NCBI GenBank assembly: GCA_013398615.1
Contig: VZSR01003807.1
Coordinates: 14,251,984-14,315,983 of the forward strand
Direction of reading: 5' to 3'
Length of the DNA: 64,000 bases
Source: Brachypodius melanocephalos
Lineage: Eukaryota > Chordata > Aves > Passeriformes > Pycnonotidae
Shown here: one piece after another, positions 37,368-49,710 of the stretch
How the letters are laid out: each line of letters starts with the position of its first letter
How positions within the stretch are numbered: the first letter of the stretch is position 1
Translations under genes and position numbers: made by a program
Notes under the pieces: model-generated
What the model was told of the DNA's origin: nothing
Databases searched by the model: none
What the model saw: the letters and a program-made list of their open reading frames with translations, nothing else

Positions 37368-38249
37368 TTAATGCTCCATCATTGTTATATGACACCTGGG
37401 GCTGCAATCCCCAAAGTAGTGTGGATCTTTCATAAAACTGGGAAAAGTGTCAGAATACTGGGGATCAGAATCAGACTCTGATGTGAGGGAGGTGGGGGTT
37501 TTCATATCTTCCATGGCTGGTTGCTGGAAGAAAGGACATTTTGCTACAATGAAGAAAACCAGAGACTTCATCAAGCCCCGAATTTCTGCTAACAGGGGCA
37601 CCTGCTAACCCCTCCCAGAGTGTTTGAGTGTCACTGAGCACACTGAGCATGCCAGCCTGCCTGAATTCAGCTATCAGACGTTTCTATCTATTTACTGTCT
37701 GCATTTTCTTCTTGCAGCCTTTGTCATCCACATGATGATAGTGTAAACCTGCTCTTGACAGAATTGTTTTTCCCCTTCTGTTAAATCTGTAGTGAAAGTG
37801 GGGGTTATACGACCCCAACACAGTTATTAAACCAGAACTAGAGAGAGGAGAAACATCAATCTTCAAAAGAAGGTTTGATAGAGAATAGATGACTGCTGCA
37901 TAAGAATAATACCTACTGATAAAAGACCTGAGCAGTTTTTGCATAGCTGAAAGCTGTTTGTAGCTGCTTCTTAAGCACATCTGGAGCCAATATTTTGCAG
38001 GAAACATGCACAGGGCAATCATAATAGCCCACGTTAAGCCCATCAACCAGCCTGGCTAGCATTGGGCATAAGAAGGAGAAATGACTGCTCTTCAGAAGTG
38101 CAGGGGTCTCTCTGGTAGTAGCTGCTCTGCTGCAAAGCACAGAGAGCAGTTCTTGCTTTTGTAGTGGTAACAAATTCTTCCCCAAGAGTTATTATGCCCA
38201 ATAGGCAAGTCCAAATCCAAAAGTACATGCAGCCCGGAAGAGAATACAC
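37368..38249 (-). other. Cluster of overlapping minus-strand open frames, unidentified
   Basis: Reading the minus strand from 38249, three overlapping frames of 68, 90 and 120 codons occur in three phases (38249-38043, 38185-37913, 38046-37684). They are followed by one of 77 codons (37601-37368) whose second half, from MEDMKTPTSL, is rich in Ser, Asp and Pro. No domain, signal peptide or known family is evident. The arrangement could be a frameshifted retrocopy, but I cannot identify a parent gene. Chance is equally possible. Confidence 0.25.
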
Positions 38250-41200
38250 ATGTCAAAAATGACAGCTGTGTTTCTAATGTTCAGTCAAGTTTGTAACATT
38301 TTAAACACGCCCTGATGGTTTGGTACTTGTAAAAAGATGAAATTAAAGTCTTCATTAACCCATGTTTACAAGTTTTTGCTGCTTGACTTAAATGTAAGAA
38401 GTCAATTTGAACATTTCTGACCTTTCATTTTCCTGGTGCTATATCCCATGAACAACTTCTATGTTTGGTCACTGACATTTTATCATTTTTGGGGTACTTG
38501 ATTCTGTCTTACAAAATAGCATTATATCAACTTTCTCAACAAACTTATAAGGAAACAGATAAAAGTAATTTTTAAAATATTTAAATCATGTTCTGCATAC
38601 TTTTTTTTTTATTTTATAGCTCAGAACAATGAGTCTTCAACAAGATATTGGAAAATTTTATAGAGAAAATAATTACTATTTTTAATAAAGATGTTGCAAT
38701 GTTTGAAACTTGTCTCTACAGAGATGGTAAAAATACCATCTGTCCTCTGGTTTGTGAAAGACAATAAAAAGATAATTTAATTGAAACTGGACTACAGATT
38801 TATACAGAAGAAGTAATTTCAGAAGAAATTAGACCTAGCAGGATCTTCTTTTCAGGGGAAAACATTAATTTCATTAGAAAATATCATTTTATGAAAACAG
38901 AATTTGTAAAGTGAAAAAAAAAACCCCTTGAATATTTTCACATCAATATTTTGACAGGCCTTCATCTTTCTAACCCATCTGTCTTGTATTTCAACTCAAA
39001 GTATTTTATTTTAATGCAAACTAATTATGCTTTATTCATATTTAATTTTAGTGGAAATTGTTAAAAGCAAAAATCAAAATAATGGTTTAAAATTGCCTGA
39101 AATTTTTTCTTTTTGCATAGTTTCTTTTTCATTTAATTTGGTTTTGATCTAAAATGATTTTATTATGAATAAAGATAAAAGTTGTATCCAAAGAATTATC
39201 ATAAGCATTGGGAGAACACTCTCCAAAGAATAATGAATGTTCTGCTGCATTAAAGGAACCAGAGTGAAATACTAACTGCTTTCTTCTTTATAATTAAAAG
39301 TGTACCTTTATGATGTTCCTTTCCTATTGTCAAACGAAGAGGCCTATGTGAAGTATAAAATAAAAATGTCTTTTTAAATGTAGTTTCTCTTTGCTGAGAA
39401 TCCAAGGCAACTGCACATAAAATGATTTACTGGGTCAAGACAAAATTGAGGAAAATCAGAGCACGCCTTAGATAATTTCTAATAATTTTCAGTAAACAGC
39501 ATAAAGGTAACTCAATAATCTACTTACTCCTTAGCATCTCTGATTTAATTTCTCTCTTAAGCAAGGTTCTGGGCAGTGAAGACCAAAGAGCAGCTGCATG
39601 ATTCTGTGGAACTGAGGATACCTTTCCCAATAAATCTGTTAAAAACATTATGAAAAATAAAACTCTCTCTGGAATTTTCTCTAATGTCTTTGTGAGGTGA
39701 ATGTGAATGGTGTGAAGAGAGTATGAGACATTACTGAAATTTATTTCTCAAAGGGCTTACAAAAGGGTTAATATAATGTTAAATTCTTTCTTATTTATCA
39801 TCAGTATAAGAGGCAGCAGAAGTGAACTACTGCCAGTATTCACCAGCACACTCTTTGACCAACAATTCTGTGGCTTGATCCTGTTCTTACAGGATCCTGT
39901 TCAAAGGAAACCTTGAAGCAAAGCACCTGAGAAGGTTCAAGAGAGGAAGCCCTTCAGTTTGTAGTTGGGCAAGCAAAACAAGAGATCTTCCATGGCACCA
40001 TGGGCGTGTGTGTTTCCACGTGTGTGTGCACATATAGAGGTGCACACGGAGAACAGACACCTTTGAAACTTCCTCGTATACTTTTCTCCAGCTCAAGGCC
40101 GTTAGAAAATCACACACAGCTCACATTTCTAAGAACAATAGTTGTGTACTTCAGTTTTTCAAGAAACTACATTTTCTGAAATAGATTGCAGAAAGGGTCT
40201 TGGAAACAGTCCCCTAATTTCTAACTATATGTCACTAAGAGAACTATGTTAAAAGCTTACTGTGTACACTCCAATTTGCTTTCAGATAATGCTCCCCTGT
40301 TTCTAATCCTCCATTTATATCTACAATATACCCAAAACCTAAATCTCACTCTCATATCTGATGTTCCTTCTGTATTTTGTGAGGAAATAACTTCTAGCAA
40401 AGGATTGCATGGGTAGGTTTACTCTCTGGCACAGATATCATAGGATGGCACCTTGAAAATTCTAAGCTCCTGGTCTTTACCTGCTCTGGACCACATGAAA
40501 TCCACTGTTTATTGTACAGAAGAAAAATGCAAAGCTTTTAGCATCTTAGCTACGTTCTTCAGAAAAAATAGCAGAAAATAATACTATTAGTATAATGCAT
40601 ATCCTTCCATCTCAACTGACCTCCTCTGAATTAAAATTCTTCTTTTAGCTGCTTTTATCCCAGTCATTTTTTCTCTTCCATTTACTGTGTCCTTCAGTTA
40701 CTTTCCTGTATGTGTCATATTAGGCTAAATGAATTGTTCTGTGCAAAAAAAATTAGATTTTCATGCAGCAAGTGCTTCTGCCACTTGCAGTGCATAGTAA
40801 AAAATAAACAGGCAGAAAATTTATATTGAAGAGAAATCTAGTTTTATCAAGTAAATTAATTTTTCATGTTTCACTGATTATTCAAAAATAAAAGAGATGG
40901 AAAAATATCTGAATTATACAATGGCATCACTTAAAATAATGAACACAACTGAAAAAAAACTTTTCTTTTCCATTCATGCACGGTAAGTGCAAAAAATGAG
41001 AGGCTCAACATTTGTCTGAACCCTTGGAAATATCACCACATTCATAGGAATTGTTAAATTGAGCTTCATGATGACTTTGGATTCCCTCTGGATGTGCAAA
41101 TGACCTACTTCATAAATACAGAGTAACTCCTGACTTCATCACACATATCACTTCTCTTAATTCAAAAGCTGTCACTGGAGAAGCACTCACTGTGATTTTT

Positions 41201-42091
41201 TTGCATTTTATTTGGCTTCATAATACAGTCTGAAAGCCTTTCCTGAAGCAATTTCTAGCCGATTGCTAGATGAGTAATTATTAAAGCAAGAGTATTGTCA
41301 GTATTGATATGTAGCCAAGGGGATCCTTACCTGATGAAGGAAAGCAGCATACGAGAGACATCATTTTTCTTGTAAAGATCTTTCAACAGATAAATAGTAT
41401 TTAAACTTTGAAATATGTTCTTGGCAGATTCTCTCATCAGAGATTTTTGAACAAATCAAGATGCTGTAGGAGAACATAATAATTTTTGTAGAGTCATAAT
41501 TTATGAAATGATAGGAAGGAACAACTAAAAGTTAAGTTTATCAATAAAAAGATGGTGTTAGAAGAACTTGAAAGAAATGTATGCTTTTCAATGCATATGT
41601 AACTGAGGAAAGGGATGTAGATAGAGAAAGGAAAAAAATTACTGTTATTATTTAAGAATATTACAAATAAATTTGTCTTTGAAGGAGAGAAGACCCGGCT
41701 GAGTAAGCTGACAATGAAATGATAGAAACCATCAAGTACACTAGAAAATACTGTAAATGGGAAAAATCAGTCCTAACTAAACATTTTTAAGTAAACAGTC
41801 ATAACATTAATAGCACTAAAATAATTGTTCTACCAAGGAAAGGCTGGTCAGGGCAGATAGTTAAACGACAATGTCAAAAGAACCCTGAGTTAATGCTAAA
41901 GAAACAGCTCAAAAAGAATATGAATTATTAGACGTTAGCTAATAATGTCAAAACATTACTGTGTAATTGTGAATATTCAACCGAATATACTTTCTATTCT
42001 CTGTCTAAATGAGGTGATAGCAAAGCACAAAAGGCACAAAGTAGGACAGCAAGAAGACAGCTTTTGAACTTCTGGGGGGATTTGTTTTTTG
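38250..42091. other. Unassigned AT-rich sequence
   Basis: No gene or repeat family was recognised in about 3.8 kb of AT-rich DNA. A few short poly-A/T runs are present (near 38601 and 38913). Confidence 0.58.
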
Positions 42092-42266
42092 TCACAGAAT
42101 CACAGAATCACTAGGTTGGAAAAGACCTTCAAGATCATTGAGTCCAACCCATGCCCTGAACATCTCAAGTAAGCCATGGCACCGAGTGCCACATCCAGTC
42201 TTTTTTAAACACATCCAGGAATGACGACTCCACCACCTCCCTGGGCAGACAATTCCAGTACTTTAT
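42092..42266 (-). mobile_element. CR1 LINE 3' end, abutting assembly gap
   Basis: A well-preserved CR1 3' terminus in minus orientation. The plus strand starts TCACAGAATCACAGAATCAC, continues with GGTTGGAAAAGACCTTCAAG and ATCATTGAGTCCAACCC, then runs into 'CACCTCCCTGGGCAGACAATTCCAGTACTT' before the Ns. This is the standard avian CR1 tail, with two copies of the terminal 8-base repeat. Divergence is low, so this is one of the younger copies in the window. Confidence 0.96.
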
Positions 42267-42366
42267 NNNNNNNNNNNNNNNNNNNNNNNNNNNNNNNNNN
42301 NNNNNNNNNNNNNNNNNNNNNNNNNNNNNNNNNNNNNNNNNNNNNNNNNNNNNNNNNNNNNNNNNN
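42267..42366. other. Assembly gap, 100 N
   Basis: Exactly 100 Ns, the usual placeholder for a scaffold gap of unknown length. Any open frame drawn across it is an artefact. Both flanks are minus-strand CR1 sequence from distant parts of the element, so the true gap may be much longer than 100 bases. Confidence 0.99.
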
Positions 42367-42630
42367 AGTACATTTAAAAAGACTTCTCATTGATGTTCCT
42401 CCTCATTTCAGCAAATATCAAGAACTCTATAATGTCATGATTGCTATGCCCCTAGCAGCCTCCAAGCACCACATCTCCCACTAGCCCATCTCTATTTGCA
42501 AACAACATGTCCAACATTGTTCCTTCCCTGGTAGGCTCACTCACCAGCTGTGACAAGTTGCCTTCCAGACACCTTTAGAGCTTCCTGGACTCTTCAAACT
42601 GGCAAGAGACCATCTCAAGATAGAAACAAC
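42367..42630 (-). pseudogene. CR1 ORF2 endonuclease-region fragment
   Basis: On the minus strand this is the part of CR1 ORF2 that follows the endonuclease GDFN motif. In plus-strand reading the marks are 'AACTCTATAATGTCATGATTG', 'CACATCTCCCACTAGCCC', 'CTATTTGCAAACAACATGTCC' and 'CTGGTAGGCTCACTCACCAGC'. They are the antisense of the familiar 'GGTGAGTGAGCCTACCAGG', 'GACNTGTTGTTTGCAAATAG' and 'GATCATGA.ATAGAGTT' blocks. It is colinear with the 3' end on the other side of the N gap but lacks about 2 kb or more of the element between them. Its 5' limit is about 42630. Confidence 0.85.
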
Positions 42631-43054
42631 AGGAATCTTTGCAAGAAGAAAAGAAGCAAGAAGAGGACACTGAGGAGGTAATGGGAACCTCCTGCACTGT
42701 TCACCAAAATGCAAAAAGTGAGGGGTATCATAGCAGGTTTACAGGCAATGGCAGCAAATACTTACATATAGCCTACATACCTCTTGCTTCAGGATTTTTT
42801 TTGGTAGATCAGTGTATAAAGAGATCCAAAGAAAACTGAGGCCATTTCATGGAGTATAATATGTCTATATTCCAATGGTCTGGTTACACTTTCCACAGCA
42901 GAAAGCTTTGCTTCCTACTGGTCTTCAGTCTTACACTTTCCACAGGCATCCACTTTACTGTTGACAATAATGAGATACAGCCTATGTCTGACTTCTTGTT
43001 TGGGGTGGGGAGTTTTCTACTCCTGCATGCTGTCATCAAAGGGAGCAAAAATTC
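42631..43054. other. Unassigned spacer between two CR1 copies
   Basis: About 420 bases with no recognised feature between the minus-strand and plus-strand CR1 copies. Confidence 0.6.
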
Positions 43055-43733
43055 AAATCAGGAAAGTGGCCCAGCAGAAAAGGAGCTGTGGGTGCTGGTC
43101 AACAGCAGCTGACCATGAGCCAGCTGTGCCCAGGTGGCCAAGAAGGCCAATGGCATCCTGGCCTGGATCAGCAATGGTGTGCCCAGCAGGAACAGGGCAG
43201 GGATTGTCCCCCTGTGTTCGGCACTGGTGAGGCCACACCTCGAGTGCTGTGTTCATTTTTGGGCCCCTCACTCCAAGAAGGACTTTAAGGTGCTGGAGCA
43301 AGTCCAGAGAAGGGCAACAGAGCTGGTGAAGATGGAGAGTGAGTCCTATGGGGAGCAAGGAGTTGAAGTTGCTCGACCTAGAGAAAAGGAGGCTCACAGG
43401 AGAGCTTATTTATCACTCTCTAAAACAACCTGGAAGGAGGTTGCAGCCAGGTAGGGTCAGCCTCTTCTCCCCAGCAACAAGTGACAGAACAAGAGGAAAT
43501 GGCCTCAAGCTGTGCTAGGGGAGGTTCAGGCTCCACACCAGAAGGAATTTCTTCACTAAAAGGGTTTTCAGGCATTGGATAAAGATGCCCCAGGAGAGTG
43601 GTGAATCACCATGCCTGGAGGTGTTCAAGAAACAACTGAATGTAGCACTTAGTGCCATATTCTGTTTGATCAAAGTTGGACTCAAAGGATGATCTCAGAA
43701 GACTTCCAAACTAAATGATTGTGTGATTCTGTA
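43055..43733 (+). mobile_element. CR1 LINE, 5'-truncated, complete 3' end
   Basis: A plus-strand CR1 that begins in the C-terminal third of ORF2 and runs to the element's end (a 'GGACTCAAAGGATGATCTCAG' block, then an ATGATTGTGTGATTCTG terminus). Diagnostic phrases include 'GTGGCCAAGAAGGCCAATGGCATCCTGG', 'CTGGTGAGGCCACACCTCGAG', 'TTTTGGGCCCCTCACTCCAAGAAGG' and 'AAGTGACAGAACAAGAGGAAATGG'. The 3' UTR belongs to the same subfamily as the copy ending at 42092. 5' truncation is normal for CR1. Confidence 0.95.
43082..43454 (+). pseudogene. CR1 ORF2 C-terminal domain remnant
   Basis: The remnant C-terminal part of the CR1 reverse transcriptase protein. In the frame of 43134-43454 it reads AKKANGILAWISNG, then ALVRPHLECCVHFWAPHSKK and LEQVQRRATELVK. 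These are the hallmark LVRPHLEYCV.FWAP..KKD...LE.VQRRAT sequence of this domain. After about 43350 the frame drifts from the family (a small insertion or deletion at the 'GAGGAGCGGCTG' position), and it stops at 43454. There is no start codon, no catalytic domain and no function. Confidence 0.92.
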
Positions 43734-46700
43734 TTATTATTGGAAGTATCCTAGCCAGTAAATTTTGTAGCTAGAAAGTCTCAGAAATAGAAATTTAAAG
43801 CTCACACTCCATTAATTAGCATATAATTTAACATTTAAGAAATTATTTGATACTTAAATTCTGTCACCTGACATGCACTGTCCTTATCTTAGCACGGTTT
43901 GTCTTCAGTGTTGTATACTCAGGACAAATTTTTGCAAGAACTGCCAGAATATCTACCCAAGTAGTTTGTAATACAATAGAAATCCATATTGCAATGTGAT
44001 TCAAAGATTTGGGCTCACTAACTGGGAAACTGCTCAGAGTTGGCTGACAAGAATTGAAAGTTTCACTGACTTACTGCTTTGTAGAGACAATGGAACAATC
44101 ATCTGGGGAAAGTATTCAGAAGCCAGGAAAAAATAAACTTTAGAATATTCTGTCAACAGTAGTTGAAAAAATACTGGAATTTCCCTTAGTACCAGAAATT
44201 AATTTGGACTGGTACATTGAAATTCAGACTGGTCTGTGTTTAGCACTCAATCAGTTTGTTAAATCACATTTTAGATATGTCTCCATATGCCAGTCAGTTG
44301 TCACTAATAATTTGGCCAGCATGAAACATCTTGATTGTATTGTAGAAGGGAGACTGGAAACTAATTGAAGTAGAAAAAGATATTCCTTTCACTGGGGAAA
44401 TAAAGAAGAAAGGAAATATTAGATTTTGTGATGTCATTTTCTGGGCTTCCAATTTTAATAAAACAGATGGTTTATAAACAAGAAAATTTGAAATGTAGCT
44501 CAAAGATTAGACTTCTACTGTCTTCTCAAAAAATTAAGGTTAACAACAATGTTAACGTTATAATAATAATAAATTAGCCACACTCTGAAACCTTACCATA
44601 AACCAGAAATATATTATATTATGGAAAGCAGTAAAGTAGAAGTAAAATAAATTACAGAAGTAAGAACTGATACTTATCATGTAGAAAAACTATTTTTGAG
44701 AAGCAGTACCTAGCATCCTATGAAACTCACTGTCCATGCCTAATACCAATAAAGATTCAATTTTATATGTGCACAAGGCAACAGCCTGTAATTTTCTGCT
44801 GGGTGCCTGGGAGCATGTGTGCCACTCCAGAAGCACACAGGACTTCTGCTGAATTGTCAAGTTTTGAGTTCAGCACGCTTTAAGGTGTGCCATGCTGACA
44901 GGGAAATGACACCGATTCCCAGGAGAATAGAGACTGGCTTTGGGGGCAGAAGCCACTAAAAGCTGCTACAGAAGTGCTGCTACAAGAAAAAAAGTCCTCC
45001 CAGGATTTAGAACACACTGAAAGAAGGTTTGGGCTGACATGCATTGACCCATAACTTAAGATTTAAAGGCTGAGGTAGAATGAAATTGATCTACAGTGCA
45101 AAATCCTAAACCCCACTGAAATCACTGCCTTTTGTTATTGATGTGAGCATGTATTACACTCAAAATATTGTTTATGGCCAAAGTAGAAATACACGTGTAT
45201 ACACAAAGTCTATAATGTACTGCTACTAGAGTAGCACTACTGTAGTGGAAATCTTCAGAATCTAGTAAATATTAGTCCAGATTCTGAATGGTAGAGAAAA
45301 AAACCAATAATAATACAGCTGGAATTTTTATACACACTCAAGTTGCCAGCAACTTTTCTGGGAGGAATGTAATGCTCATTCTGATAGTTTTTTGGCTTTT
45401 CTGATATTTTACTTTTACTTTTCTTTCATCTTCCTAGATTCATCTTTATTTGTTTACTACCACACTTCTAAGCCTTTTTTCTTTCTTATTTGATCTGCTC
45501 TCTGTGTTACAGCTGAATGGTCTGTATATGATGTTTTTTATACATGCTAGATACTATTTCTTTTTTCTCTTTGTGACATTTGAAACAAGTTTTGTACAAT
45601 GGTACCTTTTTTTTTTTTTTTTAAACAGAGTATCAGTGACATATTTATAGCTATGGGATTTCCATTACCAAGCTCGTCTCCCCATGTCTGTGCCACATCC
45701 TGTGGCTTCACTACTCAATAAGCTTGCTGTTGTGTCAGACTTGTATTTCTCTACATTACATCATTATGTCAGAGTCATAAATATCTCATTTTACTTACAA
45801 AAATTGCTGTTTGCTGCAACCTATGTAAAACTCTGGTTGTGACGCACAAATATGGTAAGACCAAAATAAATTAGACATAAACATCATGTCAGTTACAGAA
45901 ATTATTGTCACAGCTGAAACAAGTATGACAAAGCTGTAACATGTAAAGAAAAGTCTGTACTGAGCACAGCTCTCCAGCCTCAGTCCTGAGACCTTTGAAA
46001 TTCATCACAAAGCTTGTGGCCTGTTGCTGGTAATGGCAGCATCCTGTTACAGGGCTGCATGGACTCACAGTGCTGAGATACAACCCATTTTGTAGAAGTC
46101 ATGGTCTAAGCAGAGTGAGATATGTTTGCAAGCAACTTTAGTAGGCACTGGCATTTTATGGTTTTTTATTTTGTGGTTTACTTAGCTATAGAAACTACTA
46201 CTGCACAGAAAAGAGATTTTGCATACAAATTAAATTTTTCTTTGAGAGCTATAACAGCTCTGCAGGATTCAGGTAGCAGACTTTGTGCAGTGTTAGTGCA
46301 GAGGGGAGAAAGGAATGGACAGGTCTCTTTCAATGCTGTCACTTGCATATGACCAGTGAGAGAGCCTAAACTCTGCAATGGCAAGCCCTGATAAAGCATT
46401 TCTCCTAAATCTGCAGCATCATGGAGTTAGCAGTGGTTATCACTGCATTATTACATCAGGTACAAAGGAGGAGTCAACCTCAGTCCAAAATCTGTCAGAT
46501 TAATTTACCCTGTCAGTGCTCAGACCATTTCTTGTTCAAATTAACAAGAAGACATTTACTAGCTTCAGGTGAATTGAGGCAGTTCTCACTCAGACAATTG
46601 TAGAGATTTGCCAGCAATACTTAGAATATTTACATTTTGCACTGCCAAGGGGAGAAAGAAGGGACTCTCCTCCAGGGAGAATGGAATCCTTCCAGTTGAG

Positions 46701-49639
46701 TAAGGGAGTGGTTGGGTAATGTGGGTTCTGAGTAATTACATGTGAATTGTTTGCTTATCCTGCACACTTTGGAATTGATATTGTAGCTGTTACTGTTCAT
46801 TTTCTTTTCTCATTGCTGTTTCCAGTAAATTGTGCTTATCTCAGCCTGTGATCTTTACCTTTTGTGCTTCCAACTGTCTTCTCCAGCCAGCTGCTGGGTG
46901 AGGACAAGGAGAGAGCAAGAAAGCAGTGCATTGTTTCAGTGGGAACGGATGAATTGGGAAATACAACTCCTAAACCACAGGGGTATGTGGTTGCAGTACA
47001 TCTCTTGGATGTTGCCTAGAAATCCTTGAACTGCAGAGATACTTGAGGCTCCTTGGCTGCTGTGGCTCTGTCAGAGGAGTATTTTGAACCTTACCAAGGA
47101 AAGGGTTAAGGTACTTTCAGACAACAAGCTGAGTATCTTTTTTTCCTCTTGAAGTTCTCTCTGCAATGACAGATGGGATCAAGTGGCAAGGATGATGGAA
47201 ACAGGAAGCCCTGGGAGACTGAAGATGCAGAAATGCTCAGCACAGCAGACATTCAATTTCTGAGATGTTACACACAGCAGCACAGTTTGAGTTTAAAGTA
47301 CACAGGGCCTACTTCTGGCAGAAAAACAAATCATGTTGGACAGAAGCAAGGTCATTCTTAATTTTGTGGAAGAATGGTGATATTAATTTTTGAAAGAGAA
47401 AAAGGGAAATAGCTGTCCTGTCAGCAATGGTAGGGAAAAAAAAAAAAAACATTGCTGAGTTAAGCTTTGTTCTCAGCATTCCTCATAAACTAAGTAAAAC
47501 ACTGACTTTTGAGTACTCAAAAAATTAAAGAAATTAAATAATTAATTTAATTTGATCTTCCTGCTCTTTGTTGTAGAAATTTTTCACTATTTGCTCTGAG
47601 ATCGGGACTCTTGAGATGCCTCTGTATACCAGCCTCCATTGTCTGTTTAGGAGAGATGTGAGCCTTAGGTGAAATTACGTGGTACACTTTTATTCACATC
47701 TCTGACTTTGACATCTCTCTTAAACTCTGGTCTCTCAGATTTTAATCTGCCTTCAGAAGACATTTCTCATTCCTAGCCTGGGAAAAAATCTACCTGAAAT
47801 GTAAGAAAAAGTGTTTTAGAGCATTTTAAGACTTATTTTCCCAAATCTTTCAAATTGGCTAAAAAACAGTCTAATCAAAGCCTGTCCTGCCAGGAAAAGT
47901 CGTCCAATCAATTCACTATGTTTTCCAGCTAGGCTTTAGGACTCAAAACAGTGATATGCCAAACAATTTTTAAATCATGAGTTTCTCTTTTCACGGTCAC
48001 TTGAAGCTGTGGCACACAGCAATACAAAAGTGCACAGCCCATTATCTTTCAAAAAAAAAAAAAGCTCCAAAGTGCTGTGCCTCAAATGGAAACGATTTGG
48101 CCATTTGTAAAGCTCTACTTTTAGTGCAAGGAATGGAACATGGGATTTGGATTGCTTCATATGCCACAAACTATCCTGTTTGATGGTAAGTCCCCCCTAA
48201 ATTTCTCCTATTTTTGGTTTTTTTCCAAAAGAGGAAGGCTGTAGAAGTTAAATCCTGGATTACTCTCACCAGGGCGAAAATCTTCAGTACCATCCTGCAG
48301 CCCTTTGTTTCTAAAAACAAGTTATGTTGCTGGAAAAGAACAGGAAGCTGCATTTTTAGGCAAACTCTTTTGAATCTTACCCTTTGGGATACGACTAGGT
48401 TCTGTCTAGAATAAGGAAGAATCTTGTTTTCTCCTGTATAAATGTGGCCTGTGGCACTTCTAGTGACTTTTACTACGTGTCTTTCTCAACTGATAGAGTG
48501 AGACTAACTGGCCAGGGCTTTGATGTGAATCTGCCTCTCCTACCACGGTTTCCAGAGAAAGTCTAAAGGTCTTTAACTACAAAAAAAGCCAAATTATATT
48601 ATATGAGCAACAGAACACTTTTCACATAGCAAAAGCTCAAAGTAAGGAAGGTAAAATGGAAATTAAAGTTATTAAACTTCATGCTGTGGAAAATGCTGTT
48701 AAACCTCTCCATCCCAAAACAAACTGCATATCCTTGCCTCCAGGGTGTTACACAGAGGCTCCCACACGGCAGCAAACTCCTACCTAGGGAACTTCTTTCA
48801 CAGTGTTTTCCTTTCCATCCCTGACACTGAGCTTACATAGACACATCAAACAACTCTTGGAAATATTCCTGACCCCTGTAAGTCACTGATTTGCACAGCC
48901 AAGCTTTCAGATCAGTCACTGACTGTGCTTGGTGTCAACCAAGGCCACCCCTGAAAAACCCTGGGTGTACTTTCAGAGATAGCACAACTGAAGACCATTC
49001 CCAAAACATGCGCTGGACCCAGGCAGCACATTGCAGAAGGTCAGAGGGTCTCAAAGTGCAGACAAGGGCTGCTCCATGCCAGCTGAATGCAGTACCAGAG
49101 AATGGTATGGCTAACATCAACACAGGCTTAATCTCTCCAGAGACTCTGAAGTCTCTGCAGAGCCTCTAAGCCTTAGCAGGAGCAGCATCCAGGGCAATCT
49201 CTCTCTCCAGGCACAGTGCTTCCAGCACAGTTATATTTTTTGAAATTGACCCATCAATGTAGTGGACAAAAATATGCAATTGCTGGGGTTTTTTAAAAAA
49301 TTTGTATATAAAATTGAGGTGGATAATGAGTAGTGTGGGTCAATTCTGTAACAGGGAATCTCTGTGGTGCATACTTCACTTACCCAGACTAACCCTGGGT
49401 GTTCATTATGCATAACTGAGCATTTTCTCTCAGGTTTGGTAGGCATTTTGTGAAGAAGGAGAGATAGAAGAATCATTGCTCTATCAGACATGATTTCCCC
49501 ACTGGGATCATCTCACCATAGCCATGAAGAAGCCTAAGGCACTCATTGTGCTTAGAACTGCTATTACCTCTATCTACAGCAATTTGAGAACTGAGACATC
49601 TGGCTTAAATAAATCTTTAGATATTATGAAATATTTGTG
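43734..49639. other. Unassigned sequence
   Basis: About 5.9 kb with no recognised exon, RNA or repeat family. A 16-T run is at 45607-45622, and A runs are near 47438 and 48050. Open frames are all below about 80 codons. GC-richer patches near 46960-47350 and from 48700 onward are unexplained. Confidence 0.55.
48680..49230. other. GC-richer patch, unidentified
   Basis: Overlaps the preceding unassigned stretch and stands out by higher G+C. It holds a 92-codon plus-strand frame (48891-49169) with no recognisable domain. No repeat family was recognised. Confidence 0.3.
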
Positions 49640-49710
49640 TGAGACTTATTGACCTGTGGTATATAGAAGGTCAGACTAGATGATAAGATGTTGTCATCTG
49701 TCTCTTCCTT
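49640..49710 (+). mobile_element. Possible old CR1 tail
   Basis: The phrase 'GACCTGTGGTATATAGAAGGTCAGACTAGATGAT' near 49650-49683 resembles the 3' end of old reptile/bird CR1 or CR1-tailed SINE copies ('...CAGGAGGTCAGACTAGATGATC'). Only about 50 bases are recognisable. Confidence 0.4.

Noticed and set aside
42205..42484. Open frames crossing the N block on both strands
   Set aside because: They exist only because the 100 unknown bases cannot contain stops. Both flanks are CR1.
43053..43397. Minus-strand frame of 114 codons
   Set aside because: It is the antisense of the CR1 C-terminal domain, which is clearly coding-derived on the plus strand.
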